Of a stretch of 40,434 nucleotides of DNA, positions 24,598-33,420 are shown piece by piece. Source of the DNA: an uncultured Eggerthellaceae bacterium (GTDB lineage Bacteria > Actinomycetota > Coriobacteriia > Coriobacteriales > Eggerthellaceae); contig CAKTXN010000006.1 in the NCBI GenBank assembly GCA_934630905.1, forward strand, positions 1 through 40,434, given 5' to 3'. Position 1 is the stretch's first letter, and the number at the start of each line of letters is the position of its first letter. The notes beneath the pieces are model-generated. The model was not told the origin of the DNA and ran no database searches. It was given only the letters and a program-made list of their open reading frames with translations. The position numbers and the translations under genes were made by a program.

Positions 24598-27500
24598 CTA
24601 CTCTTCTTTATCGCTTCCCTTGCCCGATGAGACAAGTCGCGTGATGCCCGCACCCGCAAAGAACGCAACGGCTGCAATCAAGATTTCGAGCCACGGCAAC
24701 TTGTTTGCATCTTCTTCCACACCACGAGCATAAACGGCCGCATCGTCATCGGTCAACATAGCAGTATACGCAACTTCGTCGTCTGCGGCTGCCGAATCTC
24801 CGTCTTTCGCCGAAGACGTTGCAGCCTTCGAGCCGCTCAGGGACTTCGTAGCAGTTCCTGCCCCCGCTTGGGGGTTACCGCTTGGGTCGTCACCTTCGCT
24901 CTTGTCGGAAGGGTTCTCGGTATCGCTCTTCTGAAGCGCCGCAAGCTCATCTTTTGCCTTTTGCAGGTCCTTCAGCGTTTCTTTCGTCACTTGCGAACGC
25001 TGGTCGTCGGTCATAGCGTCAAGCGCCTTATCGGCAGCAGCAATTGCGCCCTCGCTATCCTTTGTGACCGGGAACAGCGCTTTCACCATTGCTGCAAAAC
25101 GATCTACTGCGGCCCTGTCATCCACGAGTTTCCGGTATTCTTCTTCGCCGCCCTGGAGCTTTTCAAGCGCAAATTCGGGCAAGTACTGGCGCTGATCAGA
25201 GGTAAGCGCATCATAAGCCGCACGTGCCTGCGCAAGCGCATCACCGCTTTCAAGCGTTATAGGGAAAGCACCCAGCAGCGTTTCGATAAACGCATCTGCC
25301 GTCAACTTGTCATCGCAAATCTTTCGATACTGCTGTTTTGCCAGCTTATAGGAATCCCTTACCTCAACAGGAACTTTTTCCATCTGCAGCACATTCAGGT
25401 CATCGAACATATCCTGAACTGCATCAATCGCTTCCCCACTCCCAATCGTCACGGGGAAAAGCGCAGCGACAGCCTGAATAATCTGCTTGATCGATTCGTC
25501 GTTAACAAGAAACGCCTGATATTCCGTCTCGGCACGCGATAGATTGCCAATTGTCTCCTGGGAAACAAAAGCAAGTTGCTCGGGAGTGAGTTCATTGTGC
25601 ATCACGCGTGCAGCTGCAATGGCATTGCCACTCTCGGCCGTTACGGGAAACAGTGCGTCAACCGCAGCCGTGAATTCATCTGCAACTTGCTTGTCGGCCT
25701 GAAGCTGAGTCAAGGTCTCTTCCGCCTGCGTGAGCTTGTCAAACGTCTCAGAAGGCACCAGGGCACGAACAGCACTCGAAAGTCCCTGTTCAGTAGCGCG
25801 CGCCGCCGCAATGGCATCCGCGCTATCGATAGTCACCGGGAACAGTGCGTCAACCGCGTTCTGGAACGCCGTCGCATGACGCTGCTGCGCTGCCGTGCGG
25901 CCCTCGGACGAGAAGCCTACCGCAAACACATGTCCCGAATCGTTCTTGTAGTACATCGTGCCATTCGAGCTTGCAATGATGCTCGTAATGCAATACTCTT
26001 CGCACCCTGCGGCATCGTAAACTTCGGAAATCTCAATATCAGCGTTGCTCGAGCAATCGTTATTCACCTTGGCAACGTAAATGCCACCCGGCTTACGATT
26101 GCACGTGAAGTAAAAGCTCAGATACCCGCTATCTTCCGTAGCCGTGCTCAGCAACGGCGAAGATTTCACATCGCCCCATGCTTCTGCTGAGCCGATCGTT
26201 TGAAGCGTAGAGGCATCGGCCACTACAAAACGACAATGAGAGCCGCCATCGAACGCAGCACCTACACCGAAATAGAGTTTGCCCTTATAGTAAACGGGCG
26301 TCGATGTGCTTGCCGCACCTTCCCACACATGAGAAGGAGACAAGTCGCTCAATTGGCCGGAAGACACCGAGAACGAAGCACTGCAAATATAGCCGCTCTT
26401 CGTGGTGAAGAAGATTTTGCCCAGTTCGGGCGCATAGCAAATCGCGCTGCGCTGATCGCCCAAGCCACTCAACTCAAGCGTGCTTGCCACCGTGCCTTTG
26501 TATTTATTCACGCAACGCAATATCGAGGTGCCGCCCGTTTCGGCGGTAGTGCCATCATCGCCACCAAACACCAAATAATCACCAGCGGCAAGGGCACCTG
26601 CCCAATAAAAACCGCCCTTGTTTACGATAGTCCACGTAGCTTCTTTTGCCTCGGTCGCCTGCGTGCGATCCTCATCTTCGGCCTTCAAGCAAACATAGTT
26701 CGCATCTTTCTTTTCGCTCCTCCAGAAGCCCGTGTACACATAACCATCGGAATACACCACAGGTGACACCGATTGCCCACCCACGGGGTCGGTGTAGACC
26801 CACAGCGATTCCAACGTGGTCGCATCAAATGCCTGCACCTTGCCCGAAGCAAGCGAGACGAAAATCTTGCCTTCGCCATACGCAAACGGCGTATAACCCC
26901 AGTTGAACTTATCGCACATCGTGCCTTGCGCAACAATAGCACCCGAACTCATGTTCACTTTATATATCGTCGTGTTCGCCATGAACACAATGCAGCCATC
27001 AACAATAAGCTGAGTGCTTACCGCATTGCTCCAGCCCTCGCCCATCTTCTTCGCCCACAAAAGCTGGCTCTCGCCAGAACTCGTGGGAAGGTCGAAGTTC
27101 ACAATGCCGTTGTTATACGCATTGCCACGGAAGTTCGGCCACTCCGCCGAAACATCTTGCGTCAAAGGAGCAAGCTCGTCTTCGGAAGGCTCGGCGGCGT
27201 CTTTCTGGACAGCATCTTTCGCGCTCTGCGCCGCCGCAGCCAACGACAGGTCTTTGCCTTGTTCGGTCGCAGAAGCCTTATCGCTGCCCTGACCAGCGGA
27301 TTCGCCATCACCAGTCGCAGCACCCGCACTGGTTGCAGCACCCAATCCAGCACCGGCTCCGTCAACGGCGGCACCATTTCCTGCAGAATCGCCTGCACCC
27401 TGATCACCAGCAAGACCATCTTGCGCTACATCCTGCGCAACCGCACCATTCACCGTATTCCACGATGCCTGCCCTGCACCACCAAAGCCCGAGCCACCTT

Positions 27501-27615
27501 TCGGCTCATAAGCGAATGCAGGCGCAAGCGATAAACCCACAACAAGCGTCACACTTAAAGCAAGGCAAGTTGCCCGCTGCAAAACCGTACGCAATGTGCC
27601 CTTCTTCCCAGCCAT
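24598..27615 (-). CDS. Membrane-anchored surface protein: PQQ-like propeller plus five helical repeats
   Basis: A 1005-residue exported protein. In order: signal peptide (1 to about 35, LALSVTLVVGLSLAPAFA); a Gly/Ala/Asp-rich low-complexity linker (35-135); a PQQ/quinoprotein-like beta-propeller (about 150-570; WPNFRGNAYNNG, SGAIVAQG, DATTLESLWVYTDPVGGQ, GKIFFTTKSG); five helical repeats of about 65 residues from about 585 to 910, each with (A)LFPVT or AFPIT and then an SxxAI-like step; a Ser/Asp-rich linker; and a C-terminal membrane helix (PWLEILIAAVAFFAGAGI) with a short charged tail. No LPxTG motif is seen. The start at 27615 has AGGAGG upstream and overlaps the preceding stop by one base (TAATG). 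Its place in the operon suggests corrinoid capture at the cell surface; the ligand is not proven. Confidence 0.8.
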   Translation of the reverse strand: MAGKKGTLRTVLQRATCLALSVTLVVGLSLAPAFAYEPKGGSGFGGAGQASWNTVNGAVAQDVAQDGLAGDQGAGDSAGNGAAVDGAGAGLGAATSAGAATGDGESAGQGSDKASATEQGKDLSLAAAAQSAKDAVQKDAAEPSEDELAPLTQDVSAEWPNFRGNAYNNGIVNFDLPTSSGESQLLWAKKMGEGWSNAVSTQLIVDGCIVFMANTTIYKVNMSSGAIVAQGTMCDKFNWGYTPFAYGEGKIFVSLASGKVQAFDATTLESLWVYTDPVGGQSVSPVVYSDGYVYTGFWRSEKKDANYVCLKAEDEDRTQATEAKEATWTIVNKGGFYWAGALAAGDYLVFGGDDGTTAETGGTSILRCVNKYKGTVASTLELSGLGDQRSAICYAPELGKIFFTTKSGYICSASFSVSSGQLSDLSPSHVWEGAASTSTPVYYKGKLYFGVGAAFDGGSHCRFVVADASTLQTIGSAEAWGDVKSSPLLSTATEDSGYLSFYFTCNRKPGGIYVAKVNNDCSSNADIEISEVYDAAGCEEYCITSIIASSNGTMYYKNDSGHVFAVGFSSEGRTAAQQRHATAFQNAVDALFPVTIDSADAIAAARATEQGLSSAVRALVPSETFDKLTQAEETLTQLQADKQVADEFTAAVDALFPVTAESGNAIAAARVMHNELTPEQLAFVSQETIGNLSRAETEYQAFLVNDESIKQIIQAVAALFPVTIGSGEAIDAVQDMFDDLNVLQMEKVPVEVRDSYKLAKQQYRKICDDKLTADAFIETLLGAFPITLESGDALAQARAAYDALTSDQRQYLPEFALEKLQGGEEEYRKLVDDRAAVDRFAAMVKALFPVTKDSEGAIAAADKALDAMTDDQRSQVTKETLKDLQKAKDELAALQKSDTENPSDKSEGDDPSGNPQAGAGTATKSLSGSKAATSSAKDGDSAAADDEVAYTAMLTDDDAAVYARGVEEDANKLPWLEILIAAVAFFAGAGITRLVSSGKGSDKEE

Positions 27616-28820
27616 TACATGCCACCTCCTACATCGGCGCCCAGACCCTTGCAGGTGTAGCACCACACAATAACGTCACCGTCATGCAGCTCGTACTTCG
27701 AGCAGCCGTAATTCGGGAACCAGCCGTTCACCTTGTACATCCAACCTGATTCATTGCCGCAATCGAATTCATACAGATTATTGATGCCTTCAACGTAGCT
27801 CGAACCATACAACGCGCTAAACGAGTACTCAAGCTGAATATCTGCCGCACTACACACAGCCTTCAGTACGTCAAGCACGGTATCGCCTTCCTTAAACGAC
27901 ACGGTAGACGTTGCTAAAATCGTGCCATTCGAGGGAACGTACCCTTGTTTTTCCTTTTCCAAGTCACCCCAATTGTCCAGGATGGTGTCACAGCGAATTT
28001 CAATCGTGCAGGTCAGAGAAGAGCCACCCGCTTCCACATTACCCGATACCACACCGGAGTTAATCGCTTCTTGTTGCGCCTTCTCGCGCTCGGCAATGCG
28101 CTTGTCTACAATTTCCTGCAGCTCATCAATCGAATAGTAGCACTTCGCTCCCTCTTCGCTGAATGATTCAATAGACTTGATCGTTTCGTCCTGCAGCGAT
28201 TTCTCGGAAAGCTCGTCTACCGTAGCTTGCCAAGCGCCATCGCTTTTCAACAGCGTGATAGTCTGACCCGCGGAAGCTTGCGCGGCAACGCCCGTGCATT
28301 CCACCGATCCGCCCAGAACGGAAATAGCAGCGCTCCCCTGCTCCTGCGACAAAAGCAGCAAAGCATCCTGGGAAGGAACAATTGTCGCCCCATCGTCGCA
28401 CAACGATAAACCTAACGCAGTCTTTGCCCAGATAAGCGCGGTACCCTGCTTCAACGACATCGTAAACGCGTCATTCTTCTCCTGAACAACAGCAGTCGTG
28501 CGCGCACCCAGGCGGCTGACCGTGTATCCTTCCTGGGAAAGCGCAATGCTCGAAGCAGAAAGCGTCTCAACCTGGTCGCCCGCCTTGAGTTTCGTGTCGT
28601 TTTCCAACGCATAGCCCAAGCCGCTTCGCACGATGTTCACATTGCCCGATTTCTCGCATGTGGTGAGCACCGCCGCATTGCCCGAAGACGCAGAAGATGC
28701 CACGGACGATGATGCACCCTTGAAATCAAGCGCCAACATCACGCCTGCAACCACAATAACCACCGCCGCAACGGCCATTATCGCGTTGAACACGCGCTTC
28801 TTTGTTTTTACTTTCGCCAT
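27615..28820 (-). CDS. Membrane-anchored FecR-like / DUF4430 (transcobalamin-like) protein
   Basis: A 401-residue protein with an N-terminal membrane anchor (about 11-31), a Ser/Ala linker, a FecR-like beta-rich domain (about 55-190; KLKAGDQVETLSASSIALS), a charged helix (about 228-253), and a C-terminal DUF4430 domain (about 265-401) with TVLDVLKAV, YVEGINNLYEFDCG, SGWMYKVNGWFPNYG and GDVIVWCYT. DUF4430 resembles the C-terminal domain of transcobalamin and intrinsic factor, which bind cobalamin. Together with the riboswitch and ECF genes, a corrinoid-binding role outside the membrane is likely. The ATG at 28820 has GAGG upstream; the in-frame start at 28868 is less likely. Joining FecR-like and DUF4430 modules is notable. 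Confidence 0.85.
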   Translation of the reverse strand: MAKVKTKKRVFNAIMAVAAVVIVVAGVMLALDFKGASSSVASSASSGNAAVLTTCEKSGNVNIVRSGLGYALENDTKLKAGDQVETLSASSIALSQEGYTVSRLGARTTAVVQEKNDAFTMSLKQGTALIWAKTALGLSLCDDGATIVPSQDALLLLSQEQGSAAISVLGGSVECTGVAAQASAGQTITLLKSDGAWQATVDELSEKSLQDETIKSIESFSEEGAKCYYSIDELQEIVDKRIAEREKAQQEAINSGVVSGNVEAGGSSLTCTIEIRCDTILDNWGDLEKEKQGYVPSNGTILATSTVSFKEGDTVLDVLKAVCSAADIQLEYSFSALYGSSYVEGINNLYEFDCGNESGWMYKVNGWFPNYGCSKYELHDGDVIVWCYTCKGLGADVGGGM

Positions 28821-28849
28821 GCAAGCACCTCTTCCTGAAACTTCACGGT

Positions 28850-29791
28850 CTATTCCCCGCCTTCGCATCCAAACGCGACTATACCGCTTCCTTTTTGAGC
28901 ATCGCTCGTTTCAACGCGAGAAAGCAAATTCTTGAAACGCCATTCTCCCACAATCTGCAGCGCAGCCGGAAGAAGGCAAAATACCAAGTATGCACCATAA
29001 AACACAAGGCTCAGCAACGTCATGCGATTAAAGATGATCTGAGGGTTGTACTGAATGGACGTCTGCGTGAGCAACATGCCTATCACGCATACCGTGATAA
29101 GAATGAACATCGTGATTACCAACGTTCGGTCGCGCGCATCAAAACGATACAGCGAATAGGCGCTGCGCCCGCGCAACAACGATCCGCGGCTGCGCATAGA
29201 ATCCGACATCTCCGCAAAGCGCTCGATGCTCCACGTGATGACAATCGATACACGGCGCACCCAGTTTCGCGCGCGGTCAAAGAAGTTCCCGCAGCCCGAC
29301 CCGCGGCCAATGCCTTTTTGCGCTATGTTCACGCGTACGGACCGCTCCGCAACAAGGGGAATCGCGCGCAGTGCCACCGCCAACAGCAGCGCTAAACGCG
29401 GCGAGACACGCCCCAGAAGATAGACAACTTTATCAGCCGTGAACAGTTCGAACACGCACACCATCCACAGAAGCACCGTTGAAATCTGACACCCCTGCGC
29501 AAAACCGAACGCCAAGGATTCCAACGTAATGTTGTTGCCAATAAACGTTTCGCCTAGATTCGTTATGCCGAAATGCGTGTTGTAGGCAAACCACGCGCTC
29601 CACAGAAACGGAAACACAAACGCAATAAGAGCAAAGACAATCGCTTTACGGCCCTTGAGCACAAACGAATAGACCAGCGCGCACACGAAACCAATACCGA
29701 TAAAAATCGGATGGTTCCATAAGAGCGCCGCCGCAATAACTGCTACGAAAAACAGCAGGTTAAGCGCCGGATGATACGAATCGAATCTCAC
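28850..29791 (-). CDS. ecfT: ECF transporter T component (second copy)
   Basis: A 313-residue EcfT-like membrane protein (CbiQ family) with about five to six hydrophobic segments. The coupling helices carry the family ARG-type signature, here SMRSRGSLLRGRS, which transmits ATPase motion to the S component. It starts with GTG at 29791, 11 bases after the S-component gene; the ribosome-binding site is weak. It is related to the first T gene at 32183, sharing the DSYHPA/SDYHPA start and the SMxSRG and LYRFxARD blocks. Two T genes around one S and one fused A gene are unusual. Confidence 0.85.
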   Translation of the reverse strand: MRFDSYHPALNLLFFVAVIAAALLWNHPIFIGIGFVCALVYSFVLKGRKAIVFALIAFVFPFLWSAWFAYNTHFGITNLGETFIGNNITLESLAFGFAQGCQISTVLLWMVCVFELFTADKVVYLLGRVSPRLALLLAVALRAIPLVAERSVRVNIAQKGIGRGSGCGNFFDRARNWVRRVSIVITWSIERFAEMSDSMRSRGSLLRGRSAYSLYRFDARDRTLVITMFILITVCVIGMLLTQTSIQYNPQIIFNRMTLLSLVFYGAYLVFCLLPAALQIVGEWRFKNLLSRVETSDAQKGSGIVAFGCEGGE

Positions 29792-29802
29792 AACAGAGCC
29801 GC

Positions 29803-30528
29803 CTATTCGCCCATTCCGTACTTCACTTTTACGCGCTCAAGCTTGTCGAGCAGCGGATTTGCAATCAAGAACATAAGGATTGCCGTTGCAATCGCGCGCG
29901 TTAAGTTCACGGGAACGCCCGAAGCAAAAATAGCAAGCGCGCTTTCAAGCGTGATGTCGTTGACCATCAAGAACAGCGCACACACGTCCAAGAGCGGACC
30001 GATAATGCACCACGTGAAGAAAAACGAGCCCACCGTGAGAAGAACGACCTGTTTGCGCGTGTAATCCTTGCTGGGTATTTTACCTTTCTGAGACAAAACA
30101 CCGAACACCAGACCCGCCAAGCCGAAAGCAAGCATCTGCCAAGGCGTCCACGGACCTTGTCCGAACATGAAATTGCTCACCAGCATGGAAAGCGCACCGG
30201 TCATAAAGCCTGCTTGCGGACCAAAAGCAATACCGGCAAGAATGACGATTGCCGCAATGGGCTTGAAATTCGGGAACCAGAAGAACGCCGCGCGCGATGC
30301 CACCGCCAGCGCAATGAGCACCGCCAACACCACCAGGTCGCGCGCCTGGGGAGCACGACCTTCGAACGAGGCAAAAAACGGCACCATCGTGCAGATCGCG
30401 ATAACAACACTCGACAGATAATATTGCTCGTTGCCGTACAGCACCGTGGAAGCCAGCGTTGCCACTATCAAGGCAATGCATACAACGGTAATGACAACCG
30501 TCTTCTTGCTGTTTACGCGTTCTTGCAT
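29803..30528 (-). CDS. ECF transporter S component, CbrT-like (probable cobalamin)
   Basis: A 241-residue substrate-binding membrane protein with about six helices. The core FFWFPNFKPIAAIVILAGIAFGPQAGF and the FMFGQGPWTPWQMLAFGLAG segment resemble the S components placed with cobalamin ECF transporters (CbrT type). In the ECF mechanism it topples in the membrane to carry its vitamin across. It overlaps the ATPase gene by 16 bases. The specificity assignment rests on family memory plus the riboswitch and cob genes. Confidence 0.8.
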   Translation of the reverse strand: MQERVNSKKTVVITVVCIALIVATLASTVLYGNEQYYLSSVVIAICTMVPFFASFEGRAPQARDLVVLAVLIALAVASRAAFFWFPNFKPIAAIVILAGIAFGPQAGFMTGALSMLVSNFMFGQGPWTPWQMLAFGLAGLVFGVLSQKGKIPSKDYTRKQVVLLTVGSFFFTWCIIGPLLDVCALFLMVNDITLESALAIFASGVPVNLTRAIATAILMFLIANPLLDKLERVKVKYGMGE

Positions 30529-32210
30529 AACGCAATCACATCCTCATCGATAATGGCATTCTGGAACATATGACGGCTCATGCGATTCGCCGACGTTGTA
30601 TAGAAGCTGTTTTGTGCAAAGAAGCGCCGTGGCGTGTTCGTGGTAACAATGCCGCCATCAAAGAACATCGAAACGCTCGTAGCGTAATGCGCGCAAAACT
30701 CGATATCGTGAGATACCATGACAATGGTCTTCCCTTGCTCGCGCAAACGCGCCAACACGCCGGCAAGCTCGCGCTTGAAGAACCCATCGATTCCCTTCGT
30801 TGGCTCGTCCAACAGCAAAATCTCGGGCTCGCACAGCAGCACCTTCGCCAGCGCTGCACGTTGCTGCTCACCGCCTGAAAGATCGTATGGATGAGAATCC
30901 AGCAAGCGCTCGATATCGCACGTACGAGCGACATCCAAAACTTTCTGCTGCACCTCTTCCGCACTGAGCTTCTTGCCGGTAAGCATCTCTTGCAAATCGG
31001 CGCGGACCGTCTTTTTCACGAACAGGTTTTGCGGATCTTGGGGGAGCATTGCAATGCAACCTTTGAACAGGTCGTTGCCCTTCCATTCCTTGATCTTTTT
31101 ACCCTTGATGCGAATTGTGCCGCGATACGGCTTGTTGATGCCGCACGCGCATTTAAGCGACGTGGATTTTCCCGTGCCATTTCCGCCCACCAACGCAAAC
31201 AGCTCTCCCTTATGCACGTCAAACGATGTTCCGCGCAAAACATCGGGAAGCTCGCGGTCGTAGCGGAACCAAACGTCCTTGAAGGAGAGCACGATGTTGT
31301 CGTCCGTTTCCTCGTACGCTTGCGCATCGGGCATTGCGCGAGCATCGGCCGGAATGTCGCTGAAGTTGCGTGTGAGCCATGTGCGGCCTTCGCGCACCGT
31401 CAAAGGACAATCGCGCGCCTCAACCTGGGCGGATTTCGCGCCCGAATTCACGCCGTAGAAAATACGCATCGGCGCAGGTAGAGCGGCTGCCATTTCATCG
31501 TTGGCAACAATAAGGCGTTGTCCCACTTCATGCGGCTCGCCGTCGGCCAAAATGCGGCCCTGCTTCATGACAAGAACGCGATCAGCTGCCGAGAACGTTT
31601 CTTCCAAGCGATGCTCCGACAAAATGATGGTAGTACCAAGCTCCAAGTTGATTTTACGCACCGTATTCAGGAAGTCAGCAGCAGCAATGGGGTCAAGCTG
31701 GCTTGTTGGCTCGTCCAAAACCAGAACGCTTGGCTGCATGGCCATAATCGATGCCAAATTCAACAGCTGCTTTTGGCCACCCGATAGCTCTTTTACGTCC
31801 TTGTGGAACCAGCCCTGAATACCGAAATAGCTTGCCATCTCTGCTACGCGCAATCGCATGGTACGTTGATCGCAACCCAAGCTTTCCAGGCCAAATGCCA
31901 GCTCATGCCACACTTTGTCGGTTACAACTTGCGCATCGGGATTTTGCATAACGTAGCCAATCTTCGCAGATTGATCGCGCTGTGAAACCTGCTCAAGCGG
32001 CATTCCCTCGAAAAGCACTTGACCAGTGCGCTTACCATGGGGCGCAAGAACCGACTTCAAGTGACGCAAAAGCGTCGTTTTACCGCAACCGCTCTTGCCG
32101 CAAAGCGTAACGTAGCTTCCCGCCTCTATCTCGAAAGAAACATTATCCAGCGCGGGCGTGTCGCACCCCGGATAATGAAACGTTACATTCTCGAAAGCGA
32201 ACTGCGCCAT
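30513..32210 (-). CDS. ECF transporter ATPase, two ABC domains fused
   Basis: A 565-residue protein carrying two complete ABC ATPase domains in one chain, replacing separate EcfA and EcfA'. Domain 1 has Walker A GKSGCGKTT, LSGGQKQLL and Walker B VLVLDEPTSQLD; domain 2 has GGNGTGKST, LSGGEQQRA and ILLLDEPTKGID. Both have the Q-loop region (VMQNPDAQ, MLPQDPQN). It powers vitamin uptake together with the S and T components. The start lies 28 bases inside the end of the first ecfT gene. Confidence 0.93.
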   Translation of the reverse strand: MAQFAFENVTFHYPGCDTPALDNVSFEIEAGSYVTLCGKSGCGKTTLLRHLKSVLAPHGKRTGQVLFEGMPLEQVSQRDQSAKIGYVMQNPDAQVVTDKVWHELAFGLESLGCDQRTMRLRVAEMASYFGIQGWFHKDVKELSGGQKQLLNLASIMAMQPSVLVLDEPTSQLDPIAAADFLNTVRKINLELGTTIILSEHRLEETFSAADRVLVMKQGRILADGEPHEVGQRLIVANDEMAAALPAPMRIFYGVNSGAKSAQVEARDCPLTVREGRTWLTRNFSDIPADARAMPDAQAYEETDDNIVLSFKDVWFRYDRELPDVLRGTSFDVHKGELFALVGGNGTGKSTSLKCACGINKPYRGTIRIKGKKIKEWKGNDLFKGCIAMLPQDPQNLFVKKTVRADLQEMLTGKKLSAEEVQQKVLDVARTCDIERLLDSHPYDLSGGEQQRAALAKVLLCEPEILLLDEPTKGIDGFFKRELAGVLARLREQGKTIVMVSHDIEFCAHYATSVSMFFDGGIVTTNTPRRFFAQNSFYTTSANRMSRHMFQNAIIDEDVIALCKNA

Positions 32211-33076
32211 ACCAAAATCTCCTTAGCATTGATAAATGTAGGCAAAAACAGCAACATGCAATAAGCGGTTAGGGAAATTGCGAACGAAGCGCCTGGCTGA
32301 GCTGCAACAATCGCGGGATAAAACTCGATATCCTGGCTTCCGAAGGCCACACCCACCAACGTGAGCGCGCACAGCACCATCATAACACCAGCGCAAACGG
32401 CATCACGCGCCGTAAAACGATATAACGCAAATTGAGAACGACGACCCACGCCGTATCCTCTGCTTTTCATGGAATCAGCCGTTTGAACAGAGCTTTCGAA
32501 CGCCCAGCTCGTCAGCTGCGACAACAGGTCGGAACCATGTTCCACGCGTTGAGAGAAATCCCCTTCCTGGGGAGATTTTCCCAGGCTAGAGCGGCATTGA
32601 GCAAATTGCTTCAGCTTGTCCAAATACGAGGGCACTAAACGAAGCGCCATAGTGAGCGTCAGCGTAATTGCCGGCGCCAGGCCACCAAACAAAAACGCGA
32701 ACTTATCACTGGTCATAACGCGATTATACGAAGAAAACCAAACGAACATCGCCACGAACATGCACGCGGTGCAAGCGCCATACGCAAGCGCTTCAAAGGT
32801 GTAAGGGCGACCATCGAAGTACGTAAAGAGAACGGTCTCACCCAGCGTATTGAACAGAGGATTAATTACCGAAATGATTATCAAAATAGGCACCATTGCC
32901 AGCAAAAATTTGCAAGCACGAGCACCTTGAATAGTAACGGCATATAAAAAGGAAAAGATAAGCGCCGCCGCCGTAAAAGCGGGGTGACGCAAGAACATAC
33001 AAAAAACAACGGCGATTACGAAAAAGGCAAAGCACACTGCTGGATGATAATCAGAGAATGCGTCTCTTTTATCCAT
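32183..33076 (-). CDS. ecfT: ECF transporter T component (first gene of the operon)
   Basis: A 297-residue EcfT-like membrane protein, with hydrophobic helices and the coupling signature SMKSRGYGVGRRS. I prefer the ATG at 33076, with GGAAGG eight bases upstream; an in-frame ATG at 33112 would add 12 residues from within the leader. It is the first gene behind the cobalamin riboswitch and overlaps the fused ATPase gene. Its relation to the second T gene is described there. Confidence 0.86.
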   Translation of the reverse strand: MDKRDAFSDYHPAVCFAFFVIAVVFCMFLRHPAFTAAALIFSFLYAVTIQGARACKFLLAMVPILIIISVINPLFNTLGETVLFTYFDGRPYTFEALAYGACTACMFVAMFVWFSSYNRVMTSDKFAFLFGGLAPAITLTLTMALRLVPSYLDKLKQFAQCRSSLGKSPQEGDFSQRVEHGSDLLSQLTSWAFESSVQTADSMKSRGYGVGRRSQFALYRFTARDAVCAGVMMVLCALTLVGVAFGSQDIEFYPAIVAAQPGASFAISLTAYCMLLFLPTFINAKEILVWRSSLSRM

Positions 33077-33178
33077 AGCACTTTCCTTCCCTGCGCCGTT
33101 CGGCCCTAACATTACCTTATGCAGGAACAGCAGTGCATTGCATCTGCGAAGCTCCTGGTAAAGGCAGAACGCTTCCCC

Positions 33179-33292
33179 TGTTGCCCAATGACCCGACTCA
33201 TCTTTTCTCTTCCCCCAAGAAAAGCATCACGGTGACCCACTCGCGAGGATTTTCACCTCATTCAATTGGCTGCATATCGCAACACGGCAACT
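33179..33292 (-). promoter_or_regulatory. Cobalamin riboswitch (short aptamer)
   Basis: Read on the minus strand, the closing helix pairs GTTGCC (33291-33286) with GGCAAC (33185-33180). A small hairpin GTTGC/GCAGC follows, then the GAGG-TGAAAAT-CCTC stem-loop, the conserved GGGTCACCGTGA segment, a hairpin CTTTTCT/AGAGAAAAG, and a B12-box-like GAGTCGGGTCATTGGGC (33199-33183). This order is that of cobalamin aptamers, at about 113 bases on the short side. About 100 bases between it and the ATG at 33076 form the expression platform. High cobalamin would be expected to repress the whole operon. Confidence 0.82.
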
Positions 33293-33306
33293 TTTATAAC
33301 TTATTA

Positions 33307-33335
33307 ATTGTATCTTGTGCTTGCGCCTTCAACAA
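33307..33335 (-). promoter_or_regulatory. Promoter of the cobamide uptake/remodelling operon
   Basis: On the minus strand TTGTTG (33330-33335), a 17-base spacer and TACAAT (33307-33312) place the transcription start near 33300, just before the first base of the riboswitch aptamer. Confidence 0.6.
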
Positions 33336-33350
33336 CAATAAATGAATAAC

Positions 33351-33379
33351 GCCTTACCCCTTCAGACAAGGGGTAAGGC
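33351..33379 (-). terminator. Terminator of the zinc-ribbon protein gene
   Basis: A perfect 12-bp stem (33351-33362 with 33368-33379) and five-base loop, followed on the minus strand by GTTATTCATTT. It lies 42 bases after the stop of the 33421 gene and insulates the cobamide operon promoter. Confidence 0.75.
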
Positions 33380-33420
33380 ATCAAGACGCGGTGATGAGCG
33401 ATAGCGCTCGGTTTTTAGAT

